A DNA stretch of 64,000 nucleotides, taken from NCBI GenBank assembly GCA_024734555.1, contig JANPWX010000080.1, positions 2,991,663 through 3,055,662 of the forward strand, given 5' to 3'. Source of the stretch: Trochalopteron elliotii (taxonomy: Eukaryota; Chordata; Aves; Passeriformes; Leiothrichidae). The notes beneath the pieces were generated by a model. That model saw only the letters and a list, made by a program, of their open reading frames with translations, searched no databases and was not told the DNA's origin. The position numbers were made by a program, and so were the translations under genes. How positions within the stretch are numbered: the stretch's first letter is position 1; every line of letters starts with the position of its first letter. This document shows positions 14,001 to 27,500 of the stretch, in pieces.

Positions 14001-17000
14001 TGCACACACAATGGAGAGAAAGAAAAGAATATTTCATATATGAAATTCCACAGATCTCTCAGCAGCCTGAGGTGATATGCTGTGTTTCTCTGGCTATTTT
14101 TTCCCCTGATTTACTTTGGCTTTGTAACATACAGAATAACTATAATGAAATTATCTTATATGCACCCATGTAAACTTTTTTGAGTAATAAAATTATTTAG
14201 CTTATATAAAAGAGAAAAATAGACTAGGTCCTTTCAGCTTATGAAAGTCATTGCCTGCCAGATTTTGCCTACAGAAGCATCTGTTGCCTAAAATTTAAGA
14301 TTATGAAAACACATCTTTAAGGCATCCTTGTGCTTATCTTAAGTCAAGTACTTTGAGCACAGCACACTAGATACAGTTCTTAAAAAGGATCAGTCTTTCA
14401 ATTTAAGGATGTTTTCACTTTTCTTTCTATATATTGCTTTTCCTGATACTACATTTAGGAGTCTCTTTTACTCTGCTCTCATGTGTAACTCAGAATTTGG
14501 AAGCTGATGACTTGAAAAGTCACTGTTTCTAATGGAAGAAGTGGAAGAAAGGGATATCTACTTATTGAAAGTTCCTAAGAAGGTGCTCGTTAACTGTGTT
14601 TCCCCAGTCTGGCACTTTGTTGGCTGATAGTAGGTAACTGGAAGTTGTTCAATATATTCGTACAGTGTTGTAAGTTTTGCAGGATTTTTAATAAATAAAT
14701 TTTGCATACAGAGCATGTTTTAAGGCCCTGTGCATAGTGTGATATTATGATAGATTATGATAGTTGCACCTTGCAACATCCCCTGGGCTGTGTTGGGTGG
14801 CCTGGCAGAGCCAGCTGTGCTAAGGGCCTGCAGGTGTTACAAGCTCCTGGTCAATATTAACAGGGGCTGCTGAAGGACACAGCTTGCAAACCTTGTAGCT
14901 CCAGCTAGGTGGGGGTTGAGAGTCACAAATGTTACATTTAATCTAAATTTGGATCAACAAGCAAATTCTGTGAGAGCCTGAATGGTGGTGGAGACTTTGT
15001 GAAGGCACAAGGCCAAGGAGGAAAGATGGACCACGGGTGGACATGGATAAGAGCTCTGCTTCTTCTCTGTCCTCCTGGGGCAGAAATGGCAGGACCATGA
15101 ATATGATCCTGGCCTAAAGACATAGGACAAAATAGACAGAGAAATGCTTAGTTAGTGATTTCATTTCCTTCACAGAAAACCTCCTGATGCTTTGAGCAAA
15201 AGTTTGAAGCTGTTTTTCTTTTCACCAAATATATTACACTATTTGCTGGTATTTACTTTCACTTCATGCAAGGTTGAGTGCCACCAATCTGCTGGTTTTC
15301 TCTCCATGTTAGGAGAAGGTAATTGTGATGGTCATGATACCGACTATTTTTACTGTATGGGTCATGCTTTGGCTTCTTTATACCCAAAATACTTTGGTAT
15401 TTTTAGCATATCTTCAGTGAGGCTGACATCCTAGCACTGGCATGTTGTAAGATTGCAGGCAGAGGTGGTAATGACAGCCCTGAAGTTCAATGACATGTTT
15501 TGAAAAAATCATAGAGATGTTAACTTGCATTTTCTAAAAAGTCAAATACTAACTTAAAAAAATAAGTGTAAGATGCTAACAAGATCATTAATTACTGTCT
15601 TATTTCTGCTTAAGCAAAGCACAGAAGGCAGAGCTGTGAACATTACTGCTGCTTAAGTTAGCTGATAACTATGAGCAGAAGAATTTCCATCACATTGCTC
15701 ATTTGAATCTAGGTTTACCTTATATGGCTCTTAAAATGCTTTCCTGTTTAATTTTAATTACAGTTTAACAGGACAGGTAGACCATTCCCCTAAAAGCAAT
15801 GGACTCAGCAATTCATATAAAGGCAGGGTAACCATCCTGATGCTGTGGGTCACATTGCCAGAGGCCAGGTGGCCCATGCCACTGGAGTCAGAGAAGAATT
15901 GATGGTGGCAGTGGCTTCTCAGAGGTGTGTTACCTCTTGGTGAGAAGGCACCCACATTTTGTTGGACATGGCCAAGCAACAGCAATGCAGGTGTAGCACA
16001 CCAGGTGTAAGATCTCCACAGTAAGATCTCTCTTAGAGCAGTTTTGGTTGAGAAAGGTGTCTGGCAAAGATGCTCTCTAGAAGGAGGCAGTGGTTTGAGC
16101 CAAACACTTCACTGCTCTTGGAGTCTCTAAAATCTGCTTTTCAAAAGGGCAACTCCAACTGCAAATATTTCCAGTGACCAGGGAGCAGATGGTGGACCCA
16201 TTTTAGTGAACACCTTTAGCTTTGTGCAGCCTGCTGTCTATCAGCCTCCTCAGGTTCAGAATAGAAATGTTTTATTCTCCCATTGGTTTGTCTTCCTAAG
16301 ATAAGCAGCTGTATTCTGGGCCTCTGGGGTGCCTTGGCTGGCCATTTCAAAATAGGGTGTAAGGGTAACAAAGGTCTGGATGACTGTAGTGGTGTCTGCA
16401 TCTGAGAGAGATCAGTCATTTGCCAGGCTGGAGATAAGACACACAGCTATTAGCTGCCTGATAGGGTTTCATGGGACTCTTATTTCAGTCCATTTTGATG
16501 TCAGGAAGGCAGACACTTTCAACAAAAAGAGTGCTCATAGATTTTATTGGAGCATTCAAATGCTTCCAGTTCCCAGCTGTCATCAGCTCCACTTTAGTCA
16601 TATAGTTGTCACTTTATCCCTCTGTCTGCAACAGGTCTTGAGAGAAGAAAGATACTGATTTGTTAAGCTTTAATGAAAAGGAGACTCATTCATGTTTCCA
16701 GACACTTTTAGCTTTACTCACACAAATGAATCCCACTGAAGGAAAATAAAGTACATCTTTGCACAGGTACATCCAGAATTAATAAGAAACTATTATTTCA
16801 AATACATCTGAGGAGATCTTGTATGCTATGAAGGATGGAATTTTCTGAAGTCAGATTGGAGCAGTTCAAAACCAGTCCCCAAATGTGTACAGAAATGAAG
16901 GCCTGTGTACTTAGGAAAGCACAACTTCTTCAGCCTATCTGCTGAGGCAGAGCTTATCTCTGATGCTGTCAGCAAGGCTGGAAAGGTTATTTTTCAGTCT

Positions 17001-18549
17001 TTTATGAGGAAATATTTAGCATCATAATTTCATTATTCAACTATATCAGTGCCCAAACATTGCTACCTATGCACCAGCATCTTCAGGGATGTCCTTCTGA
17101 CAAATGCATTTTTTTCCAACTTAAGTTGGACTTTTTGCCTGTCCAGTTTTATTTACAGTTCTCACATTATCAGTTTGGAAAAAGTTAGTTAATTGGCAAA
17201 AACTCAACCTGCAAATGAAAAAAACTTTTAAAAACATTTCTCTTAGTACCATCAGAAGAATACTGTTTTCTCTTTGCTAAAAGTTACACTGTTTAACTGG
17301 TCCTAAATATTTGCCTGTCTCCTAACAAGAAGCCTCTCAAGTCTATGCAAGCTCTAGTCCCATTCTCTTACAGTAGCTTTTACATTTTACAGAAGGCCAA
17401 GTAAAAGGACTCACATTCAGCACTGTGTGCTTTACAGCTCCTGAACAAAACAGGCTGAGCTGAAAACAAAAGATCAGCTTTGACTCTTCCTCCACTGGCT
17501 CAAGTTAGTTCCAGCCAGATCCTTAATGTTACTTTATCTGAAGAGTTGGGTTGGTTTTTTTTTTTTGTGCAATCAATGCCAACACTGTTGGGCAAATACA
17601 GGATGCATAGGGATTTAAAAAAAAATCCAGCTGCCAACAAGAAAAAGTGCTTTGTAACCACAGTTTGGAATGGAAACAATTTTCTAAGATACAGATCAAA
17701 CTGTGTTTATAGACTCAACTATTGGCAGCTTTTCACCAAGCTATTTCCTGTGTGCCTATTGCATAGAGGAATAATCTAAGTGCTTAAACTAACATTTAAA
17801 ACCATACAGAACATGAAGGAAATACTGTGTGAAGCAGCATGGAAAACACAATGGTGTTGAATTTTCTTTTGTTTCCATAGCTAATACTCATGGGAGAAGG
17901 CTGTAAGTACTGCACACCAAATGCCAGTACTCCAGTTCTTTGCACAATTTGGTCCTTACTCTGGCCAGTACTTACCTGCTACTAATATTGGTTTTATTGC
18001 TGCAATATCCAAATAACAAACATTTTCAAAAATGCCTCCTAAATTAGACAAACTTGCTGAAGGCTACATAGTTACTTTAAGTGCAGCAAGTTATTATTCC
18101 TTAGTAAAATAATTCAGACAATCAAGGGCACACATGAACAGAAGGAATCTGATTTTCCATTAAAACAGGTGGAAAATCTGAAGGTCTGAAGGTAAGAGTC
18201 AAGGTAGATGTAAACTGGTTTGCTCAGTTTGAAATGGTTGCAACAATTGTTTCTTGCAGAAAAAAGCCCAGAATTCAGCTGCTAGCTGTTTGGAATCTTT
18301 TTGGTGTTTTTCAATGGGGCAGGTTTCCTCTCCCAGACTTCAAATGCATGCCCTTTGCTTCAGGCATGCATGTGCTGGTGGCACAGCTCACCTCCTGATA
18401 GCATCAGTAAGGTCAGGGCAGTCAGGCTGTGCTGCCCATGCAGAATTTTAACAGGGTTTTTGTCACTGATGTTCTGCTTGGCTGGACTTCATTCCTTCTA
18501 TCCAAGTCTCAGCTAGGGAGCATGGCAGCTCCAGTAGAGGAGAACTTTA
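5036..18549. other. long intergenic region, no gene recognised
   Basis: About 13.5 kb of AT-rich intergenic DNA between C1orf52 and SYDE2. Open reading frames here are short, under about 110 codons, without recognised domains or convincing splice structure. No RNA gene or intact repeat was identified by eye. Regulatory elements or old repeats may be present but are not visible without alignments. Confidence 0.55.
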
Positions 18550-18770
18550 TAGTTAGGAGAGTAATTTAGATTGGATGGAACCTCTGGAGGTTGTCTGGTC
18601 AGTCCATTGCAGGAGCCATGTAGGTGACTTTGGCAAGGGCCAGACAAATTTCCAATGTCTCCAGGATAGAATTCCCACAGCTTTTCTGGGCAACCTGTTT
18701 TGGCATCTAATTAAGACATGCACAACAACATCAAATTTGTTTATACTTTTTTTCTTCAACTGTATCCTTA
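18550..18770 (-). mobile_element. old CR1 LINE 3' fragment
   Basis: The + strand shows a diverged copy of the reverse complement of a CR1 3' region: 'ggatggaacctctggaggttgtctgg', then 'ccacagcttttctgggcaacctgttttggcatctaat', resembling the consensus '...gggacctctggagatcatctagtcc...cctctctgggcaacctgttccagtg...'. The element therefore points to the minus strand. High divergence suggests an old insertion. Confidence 0.5.
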
Positions 18771-20078
18771 CAGATCAGTTCTGGGAGGTATAGTTAAAGG
18801 CTTAGCTTTACATACTGATTCCAACTAGAAATCAAACATTTTTGTGGGGAAAGAAAAAAAAAAACCACCTAAACAGGTAAGATCAATTCAGGTGAGGTGG
18901 CGCTGGGCTTTTCCTCTACCTGGGCCTTAGGGTAATGAAGAAAACGTAGATGCATGCTGGAGATGGACATGGACTGTGCACAGCAAGTGTGCAGTCAGAA
19001 AAGCATTGACAGTTTTGGATTTATGCATTTCTTGCACACCAGTTTGCCTGAGATGTAGTTCCAAACCCAGTCCATGGGTACTGCAATGCAGCTGCCAGAG
19101 GGAGCAGGATCTGAGGCTCTGAGGACAGAGGCCAGGCAGATCCATTGGGACTCACAGCTCCTCATCTTCACAGCAGTGAGTACTGGGACCAGCTCAACCA
19201 CCACCATCGCATCTGGGATTCTTCCCAGCCAAAGGCATTTTGGAATGGTTTTACATCTTGCTCTGAAACCCATACACAGATCTTTCACAATATCTGTATT
19301 TAAAGGAATGCAAATGGTTTCAAAAGACAGGATGGCAAAATAGCATTTCAAGTTGTTGCATTGTGACATATGATAACTATTGTGAGATTTATTTTAGATG
19401 AAATCACAACTACTCTGTAATGAGTTGTTTTTACTTTGTAGAAATACAGGTATTACCGGTTACTACTGTTGGTGTCTCACATATAAAGATTCAAAAAATG
19501 TAATCTAATTTTGTTCTTCTGGAAGATTTTGTTTCAGATGAGTAAATTGTTAGACCTTCCTCAAAATTTGCTAAGAGAGGAAATCTGTGAATATGTGTGA
19601 TGCTCATATGTGGCACGTTGCTTTCTCTAGAACCAAGTGAGCACTTCAGGATTTGAGTGCTGTGCTGGGCATGCAGAATGCATGGAATGCCTGTCTGCAC
19701 CTGGCTGCCTTCCACGGCGAAGTGACAGCCAACCTACAGCCAAAGGGTAGGAGATGGCAGTGGGTCCTCTGCTCTCAGTCTTCACAAGACAGGGATACTG
19801 CGGATTGTTTGTGTTGTGCCACACAGAAAGTTGCAAAATACAGTCCTGAAACTGTTTATAATGAAATTAAATGTAGGAGATGTAGACTCAGGTACAAATT
19901 AACAAACAAATGTCTCAGTACTGTATCTTGGTAAAAAATCAATGCCATATCATCTCCTAAGATCGGTTTTGAAAGGCTGTGCATTTGCTAATGAACTAAT
20001 GCAGGATGTAGCTGAGCAGCACATACACCGAAACTGGATTTTCGCCCACTTGAGCAGCCTCAGCACATTATTTGCCCT
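18771..20078. other. intergenic sequence upstream of SYDE2
   Basis: AT-rich sequence up to the assembly gap. No gene was recognised. It presumably contains distal upstream sequence of SYDE2. Confidence 0.5.
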
Positions 20079-20476
20079 NNNNNNNNNNNNNNNNNNNNNN
20101 NNNNNNNNNNNNNNNNNNNNNNNNNNNNNNNNNNNNNNNNNNNNNNNNNNNNNNNNNNNNNNNNNNNNNNNNNNNNNNNNNNNNNNNNNNNNNNNNNNNN
20201 NNNNNNNNNNNNNNNNNNNNNNNNNNNNNNNNNNNNNNNNNNNNNNNNNNNNNNNNNNNNNNNNNNNNNNNNNNNNNNNNNNNNNNNNNNNNNNNNNNNN
20301 NNNNNNNNNNNNNNNNNNNNNNNNNNNNNNNNNNNNNNNNNNNNNNNNNNNNNNNNNNNNNNNNNNNNNNNNNNNNNNNNNNNNNNNNNNNNNNNNNNNN
20401 NNNNNNNNNNNNNNNNNNNNNNNNNNNNNNNNNNNNNNNNNNNNNNNNNNNNNNNNNNNNNNNNNNNNNNNNNNNN
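20079..20476. other. assembly gap (398 N), likely over SYDE2 promoter/exon 1
   Basis: A run of 398 unknown bases. The right flank is strongly GC- and CpG-rich, and the next gene downstream (SYDE2) lacks its first coding exon. A GC-rich first exon lost to sequencing dropout is the simplest reading. The true gap length may differ from the number of Ns. Confidence 0.95.
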
Positions 20477-20740
20477 TGGCGGGGACTCCCGCGGCGCCGG
20501 GATGCTCCGTGCCCGCTGCCCGGAGCGCCGCGCCGGGGCCGGCCGTGAGCTTGGGTCTGGAATCAGTCCTCAGCGGCGGCAGCGTGCCGTCGGTACCTGC
20601 GCTTCTTCTGGGAGCGGGAATTCCTCACGAAAGCGGGAGCTTCTGGGGCTTAGAGCAGCGCTGTGTGCGCGTCCCTGCCCCTTGTCTTGTCTCCCACATC
20701 TGCTTGTCACTCTTCGGCTGCTCTTTGCCCGCTGGCGTTG
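20477..20740 (+). promoter_or_regulatory. SYDE2: CpG-rich island remnant at SYDE2 5' end
   Basis: Dense CpG sequence immediately right of the gap, fading to AT-rich by about 20750. It is probably the 3' edge of the CpG island covering the SYDE2 promoter, first exon and start of intron 1. No TATA box is visible, as expected for a CpG promoter. The promoter core would lie in the gap. Confidence 0.5.
20478..20544 (+). CDS. SYDE2: possible 3' end of SYDE2 coding exon 1
   Basis: Exon 2 begins with the last two bases of a codon, so exon 1 must end in phase 1. Of the three frames after the gap, the one starting at 20478 is open (GGDSRGAGMLRARCPERR) and reaches the good donor c|gtgagc at 20545 exactly in phase 1. 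An alternative phase-1 donor in the same frame is g|gtacct at 20593. The start codon and most of the exon would be in the gap. No family motif is seen here, so this is inference from phase and composition. Confidence 0.35.
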
Positions 20741-23700
20741 GTTGGTTTGTTCGCTTTTTAAAGATGCACTGGAAATCTTACAGATCAATTTTCAGTTTTG
20801 TCGTTGTTCCATTTGAATATGTAGTAGTTATATCTTATACTTTTTTTAGGAAACTTAGTGAAAGAGAACGTGTTTAAGTATCAGCCAGAAGAACTGAGAA
20901 TTGTTTGATCCATATATGGAGAAGCTGGATAAAGCTGTTCCCTGCTTCCATGCAATCGGCAAAGCAAGGCATGATATTGTAGTGAAGTGTTTTCTGTGCC
21001 CACGGAGTTGGCATAATGTCAGTTTTGACTTTAGCTGAGTTGAAACATTGAAGCTTTGATTTCTGAGCATACTCGTGTTGTTACTATCATGGCTTAACTT
21101 GAAATACTGATATATTTAATTTTTTGTCAACAGAGCGAAAGGTGAAAGAAATACCTGACTTTTTTTTTTTTTTTTCCTCTTGAACACCATATTGAAGCCT
21201 TTTGAAAAGGAACTGTTGTAGTGTTTGGTATTTGTGTGGAGACATTATCTTAACTATTAAATATAATATTAAATATATATGTGAAAATGTTAATAGCAGG
21301 CAGCATTCTTTGAATGAAACAAAAAGTAGGTTCCTGACCCATATATCTCTCAGAGCTTTGTATTTATTTATTTAAAATTGACTCACTCCTGTAACAGCTA
21401 ACAACATTGAAAACTTGCTCTGTGATATCGAACCACTGGTTGTGCAGATACTTGTATGTGAAGCAGTTTGTTACTAAAATAAACACAGGCATAAGGGCTT
21501 TCAGGATCAGGGCCAAGTTCGAATAAAGGGGAAGCAGTGCTTGCAAATACTGCTAGCAATTGCAGGAACTGCACTTGGGAGATGTATTTGTAAGTGTATC
21601 ATTTGGAGAAGTTTCAGTGAACATTTCCAGTCGATGACCTCTGGCAGCATGTGGCTGATCAGAGTCGGGGTTGTCCTGACTCCTGTGGATGGTGGCGTGT
21701 CCCTGCGAGCAGCCCTGGTGGAGAAGGCTGCAGGCTCCTGCTTATTGATGTTTCTGCACTAAGCTTTGGCAGATGGCTCGTTATCCACATACCTGGGTGG
21801 ATGTTGAAAACAAAGTTTTCTGCTGCTAGGACTGAAGGGTAGCCTGAGGATGGCACCAGATGTGTCACTGGGTGTTTGTTTAGGCACACTGTACTGCTTA
21901 GAGGTCCGTTGTTTTGGGAATTGCTGTCCTAACCAGTGTGGAAGGACCCATGTTTCTACAGCCACGCAGGAAGTAGGAGATATTTTTGTTTGTGAAAATA
22001 CAGCTCTCGGATGCTCCATCTGTTTATGTCACCAGAGCGGGGATCATCCTTGGAGTGAAGCAGGGACTTTGGGATAGTTGTCACTGGGAGGAGGATGCCT
22101 ACCTGGGAAGTCCCTGATCCAAATAGTCTTCTTGGAAACACAGGCACAACCCTATGTCCATTGCAGATTAATTTCCTGTCCTTTTGGTTAGTTCTTACTA
22201 GAAATTGTAGTGTGACAGTGTGTAAGGAGGAGCCATTAGAAAGGCATGCTTCCATTTCTGGGCTGTGGGTGGGGGAAGGAATATAATTGCTGCCAAATCA
22301 TTGAAACTTTGACAGAAATCTGCGTTCGCGTTTTCCTCAGATTCTGTTACTTAGACCCCAGTGTAGCAAATCACTTCAGAGGAGGTGTGCAAAGGCTTCA
22401 AAATGAGCATGGTTAAGTTTGTTAATTCTTGAATTCTTCAAATCACAAACAGTGATGATACTGCAGTTCAGCTGAACAAGCAAGCTGTACACTTTTGAAA
22501 AATCACCAAATGATGAATCTTTCATCAAATAAAATGGTGGTGTTTCAGATCTTATCAAGGATCTCTTCTATCATTAAAGTACAAACCTAAAAAGAGGGTC
22601 AAAGGGAAGGTGTTCAAATGAGTCTTTTTCATGTCTCCCTTTCTACAGCAAACTTGGCTGGATTTACAGAGCTGCTCCTTCAATCCTCCCGAGAGGTGTC
22701 CATATTTTAACATCCATTACTGGTGTGCAAATAATTCCTTGCTGAGAATAATGTTCAAGCAGTAACAAATAGTTGCTTCCATCTGGAATTTCCTGTTGCA
22801 GAGGGCTTCGTGTGAGAGGAGGCTGTTTTATGTGAACCCAGTTATCCCCGTTCAGCCTCAATGGCTGAGCCAGCCCGAGTTGGGTTGTCCTCCTGTGCAG
22901 AGCAGCGTGAGGGTTATCTGACCTATTCTTTGGTTTTGATTTGGATGTATTTGCATCTTTTCTTCCAGTAGTAGTGCAGTGTTTGCAGCTCCCTGGCCGG
23001 CATGTGCTGCAGCCGGGGGGGATGGCACTGCTGTGGAGTGGAGTTTGGATGTGCTCTGACAGGGGGCTCCAGTGTGAGCAGCGCTTTCCATGGACAATTA
23101 AATGTTTGTCTGTTGCTTCAATGAAGCTGTCAAGTTTTGCAAACAGTCAGTGGAATTTGTTTACTTGTTGCTTGAAATTTTTGTTGTTTAAAAACTTTTC
23201 TACATTTCTTCTTTCTCCTTCCTTATTTTTGTGATGGTGTGTATTGTTTTATTCCCTCCAAATCAGGGGATGCTTCTGTCTTTATTGTAGGATAAAGCTG
23301 ATAAAGACAGTCCTTTCTGGAGGTTTTTTGTGCAAGACATATCCTCACCTTTATTTATAGAGAAATCTAGGAATGAATATTATGTTGTGGGGGTTTTGTA
23401 GCCATTTAAGCAGTACGTTGGGACTGTTTCTTCGTTGGCATAACTAAACTGGAGCAATACTGGGTAGTAACTTTTCAAACCGATTGCACCTGAACTTGGC
23501 AGAAAAGGGCAGCTATTTCTGTGGAGGTATGCGTGACCTTTCAGCAGAGCTATCCCACTGCCATTTATCTAAATTACGTGGTGTTAAAAATACAGCCAAA
23601 CGAGCCTGGCTCTTTGTTAGCTATGTGCGCATTCTGCTTTGACAGGCTGAAATCTAATTTTGTCATCATACCACCTTATCTTTTGTTCTTTTGAATGAGG

Positions 23701-23807
23701 TCTGATGCAAGTGTTATATGACAGTAAATGCGCTCACCTGTCAAAAGCAAAACGATATTCTAAACATTTGTCTTTCCCTCTCTTTTTGCCTTCCTTTCTG
23801 GGAACAG
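20545..23807 (+). other. SYDE2: SYDE2 intron 1 (inferred)
   Basis: AT-rich apart from its CpG-rich start. It ends at the acceptor ctttctgggaacag at 23807. No gene or clear repeat was recognised, only short poly-T tracts (about 21161-21177). Confidence 0.5.
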
Positions 23808-24521
23808 ATTTCATAGAAAATGTTTACATAGCTTCGAGAAGCAGGAAGGAGCCCAAGTGCCCCCAGGCCAGCGAGGTGCCCGAGCGGAGGCCGCAGGTGA
23901 ACAGCATAACCGTTTCCAAGAAACGCAGCTGGCTGCAGCAGAGCACCCACCGACGACCTCCTCCTCCTCTGGAAGGAGAAAATGCCTGTAAGGAGGAGCA
24001 CGGGGCCGCCATCCCGGTCCCCAAATCTCCCATCCCGCTGCCCGAGCCCGCCGTGCCGTGGGCTCCGTCCATGGCGGCGGCGGGGCGGGAGCAGCCGGCG
24101 CGGAGCTGTGCCCTGCCGAGCCCAGCCGCGCCGAGGAGAGCTGCCCCCGACTGCGGCGAGGACGGCGACGCGGACGATGAAGGAGAAATATGGTACAACC
24201 CCATCCCTGAAGATGATGAGCCCGACCTGCCCGGGGTCCACCCGTCTGCTGTGAATAGCCTCGTTGCTGTGAGCTCGCCATCAGTGCGGTACAAAGGCCA
24301 CCCCGGGGGTGACTCTGGGATGGCCACGAGTCCCCGCGAGGGTGCCACACGCTCTGTGGAGGGCACGGGGAGCAGCTGGACAGCGCAGCCCGGTGAGGGG
24401 AGTCCGGCGGATGCCGCACCCACCGGGGAACACGCGCAGCAGCACCGGCACAGGTTTGCCTGCAGGGCTCCTGGTGTGCCAGCAGCAGAGGACAATCCTG
24501 CCTTCAAGTGCCCTTCCACAG
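23808..24521 (+). CDS. SYDE2: SYDE2 exon 2
   Basis: The acceptor ends at 23807 and the donor is g|gtaaga at 24522; the exon is phase 1 at both ends (238 codons' worth). It begins [15 protein letters not shown], continues with a poly-proline stretch RRPPPPLEG and an Ala/Pro-rich low-complexity region, and contains the SYDE-family [13 protein letters not shown] motif at 24182-24220. It is markedly more GC- and CpG-rich than the surrounding introns. The long antisense open frames over it are composition shadows. Confidence 0.9.
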
Positions 24522-27500
24522 GTAAGAGTGTTCAGGAGCATAAGCGTTTGGGCTTCTATTGTCTTTTAGAGGAATAATAAACCTTTGTTATGTCTCTCTT
24601 TTCTCTTTCTCCACCTCTGACGTTATCAAGCAAATTTTTTGGTGGAAATGCATGTCAAGTGCATTGAAAGTGGCTCAGGTTTTGAGACTGATGCCTGCTA
24701 AGTGCAGAGGTGCACAACTGTTTCTCAGTCAGTTTGTTCATGGCATGTCCAGGTGTGGTTGGCCTGTGTTCTCTTTGGCCCCCACCTCACTGAAGACAAA
24801 GGTTTTACAGAACAAGCTTGCTGAAGCCTGGTAACGTGAGGACACACTGCATTTCCTTTGTCAGCTGGTGTCTAGCCCTGGCCTTGGATTCCTGCCTCAA
24901 AGCTACTTAATGTCTGCAGAAGTTTCTTTAACTTGCTGTCTGGGACTTTTTAATAAAGACTTTTTGCTATTCATCACGTCGCTTTCTGTAATTACTGTCT
25001 TGTTGACTGTCTCAGGCTAATCTAATAGATTGGAGAAGAGTGGTTTTCACTTTCAGAAGCCAGCTTCTTTGTTGCTTGTTATCTTTGGCTGAGTGTTTGA
25101 TAGTCTCGTTTCCATAATTCCATTAGTGTGTGAATTCAGCATCATATTAAGGATTCTTCCTAGTCTGTTAAAAAAACCCCAAACAAATATAAAACCACAC
25201 CAAACAAAAGGAAGTAGAAAAAAAAACCCAACCCTTTCCAAAAAGGTATTATTTTTAATTACTTATGTGCCTCATGTTATCTCGACCTTAACTGTAGTGT
25301 CCTGTTCAAAGTCAGAAACAGCGTAAAGTTCAGGAGACAGGGAGTTCCAGGTTCCTTTCTTTGGAGAAAGGTTACACTTTACACTGACATTTAAGAGCCT
25401 GTATTTCTGCCTGGTTCATCAGAAGGGACCTGATACATTGGTGTGGGAGCCCAGGTGTGCATCACCTTCTGGAGGGGCTTCTTTTTTGGGTTGTCTCCGT
25501 TCAGCCTCACCATCCTGGCAGCCTCTGGCTCCATGTCCCTGTGTGCTGGGAGCTGCTGTCTGGATTCCTGGTGTAGAGATTACTTCTGGGAACAGGGTTT
25601 GTTTGCAAAGGCACCAGAGCAACTGCTGTAAACAGCAGAAGAAAAAACTCTTGGTCTTCTGGGGGCTCACATTTTGTTCTTTTCATGGAAATGCTGCAAA
25701 TGCAAGCATATTTGTAGTTGCAAAGTGTGTTAAAGTTTTTGGGCATTTATTACAAATAGCTCACTTTATAGCTGTTTTAAATACTTAGACCAGTTTTATT
25801 TGCTTGCAAGACAGATGAGATAATATGTTCTTTGGTAGATTTTTGTCGTTGTTGGGACTCTAGATGCTTTGTAGAGGTCAGTAAGTGTGGTTGTTTAGGA
25901 AGGTCATGTGTGTCCTGCAAACTGCTTGACCTCCATTTACTGGGTTAATCTCTCTATGTGTGGGTGACTATTTCTTTTTTTTAAGAAGTTAGTTCTGTAA
26001 GAAGAAAAATGTCAAACTTGTTTTCATACTGAAGATGAATTTATTTCTGAAAACAAAGTTGTCTATTTCAAGAGTTTCCTGAAACTGGGAGAGAAGTTAC
26101 AATTTTCACCTGATTGTTTGTTATGCATTTAGTTAATTAAAGTACTTCAAATGCAGCTCTCCTTCTACGTGTGTTGGGTGGTGATCCCACTGAATAGATT
26201 AATTGATGATGAAGTGGATCCCTGCTGCTCAGTAATTGGCTTTATTATGGAGAAGTGGCTTAGTTCTTTTTAATCCATTTAAAGTATCTACAGTTATTTT
26301 CAGTCAAATTTAAAATGACAGCTCATCCATATAAAATTACTACATGAAGGGCACCATGGCCAATTTGACTTTATTTGTGTTAGGACCTTGTTTGAATTAT
26401 ACAGCTGGTATGAAATGGATGTCTCTGTTCATAGAGAGCTCAGTACATTAAGCAGTAACTCCTGTCAAATAAGAAATTAAAGCTTTGGGGGGAAATCTGC
26501 TTACCTTTCTGATTGATATGAGTTATATATGTCAATATTAGTTACCATTGGAGCCTCAGTGTTAGATTTTGGGAAGCATAGACAGAAAAAGTGGGGCAGT
26601 ACAAAATCCAACAATATATATATATTTGGTCATTTGCTGTTTTCTTCTTTGCACAATAGAAACAACTTTACCTTTAAAACCTCAGACATTTTTGCCTTAC
26701 TTGGATTTCCAGCTTTGTAGAGAGAAAATAGTAATGCCTTTTTTTCTTTTTGCTTATTATTTTGAGTCTTTATTAGTCAGGAGATTTTTAATGAAAAGAA
26801 TAAGTGATAGAATTCTGTTATTGTCCAGACAGAACGCCAGATAGGCATTTCCTGTAACTGTTACTAGTACAATGGATCATAGTTGTAGAGGTGCTAATTT
26901 GTCCCATAGTCTTAATTTACACTGCTTGCTCCTGGTATTAATCTGGTTACTTTCTACAGTAAATGCCATTTATGTTAATAGGATTTGTCAGGTAATTCCT
27001 TAGTGAATAATTCTAGCCTTGTTGGCTTTAGAAAAAAAACCTGATTAGAAATAAGACACCCTTATAGCAGAGCTTGGGAAAATAATTAATGTATTTTCTT
27101 TATAACATGTACCCAAAAGGTAGGAGTAAGAAGGTAACTTGGTTCCAAGTTATTAATGTAGAAACAGCCCAGCTTGGGCTCTTAGGTCTGTGGGAGAAGA
27201 ATTTAAGTGGAAAGAACCCTGGAGGCTGTTTTTAATTATGTGTCTCCTTGTACAGGCAAAATGGTTATGATTGAAAAATAGAAATTTTTTTTTGTTACAA
27301 ATGCAATATATTGCATTTTTTTTTCACTGTAAAATGTTAAAGTAAATTTTCTTATGAACTCTTTAGGACTGAACTCCTAGCTGTATATTTTTATAAATGT
27401 GTGTATCATCTGCAAATTGTTGAAGAAAAGCACCCCTTTCTAGTGTTGGCTCCTGAGACAGATTTACACCATGGAGCTCTGAATAGTGTCTTCTGAAGAA

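Noticed and set aside
19942..20877. 311-codon open frame spanning the gap
   Set aside because: Most of its length is unknown bases; it is an artefact of the N run.
23811..24519. Antisense open frames of up to 231 codons
   Set aside because: They lie over the GC-rich SYDE2 exon 2, whose sense frame has family motifs and phase-correct splice sites; the antisense frames reflect base composition.
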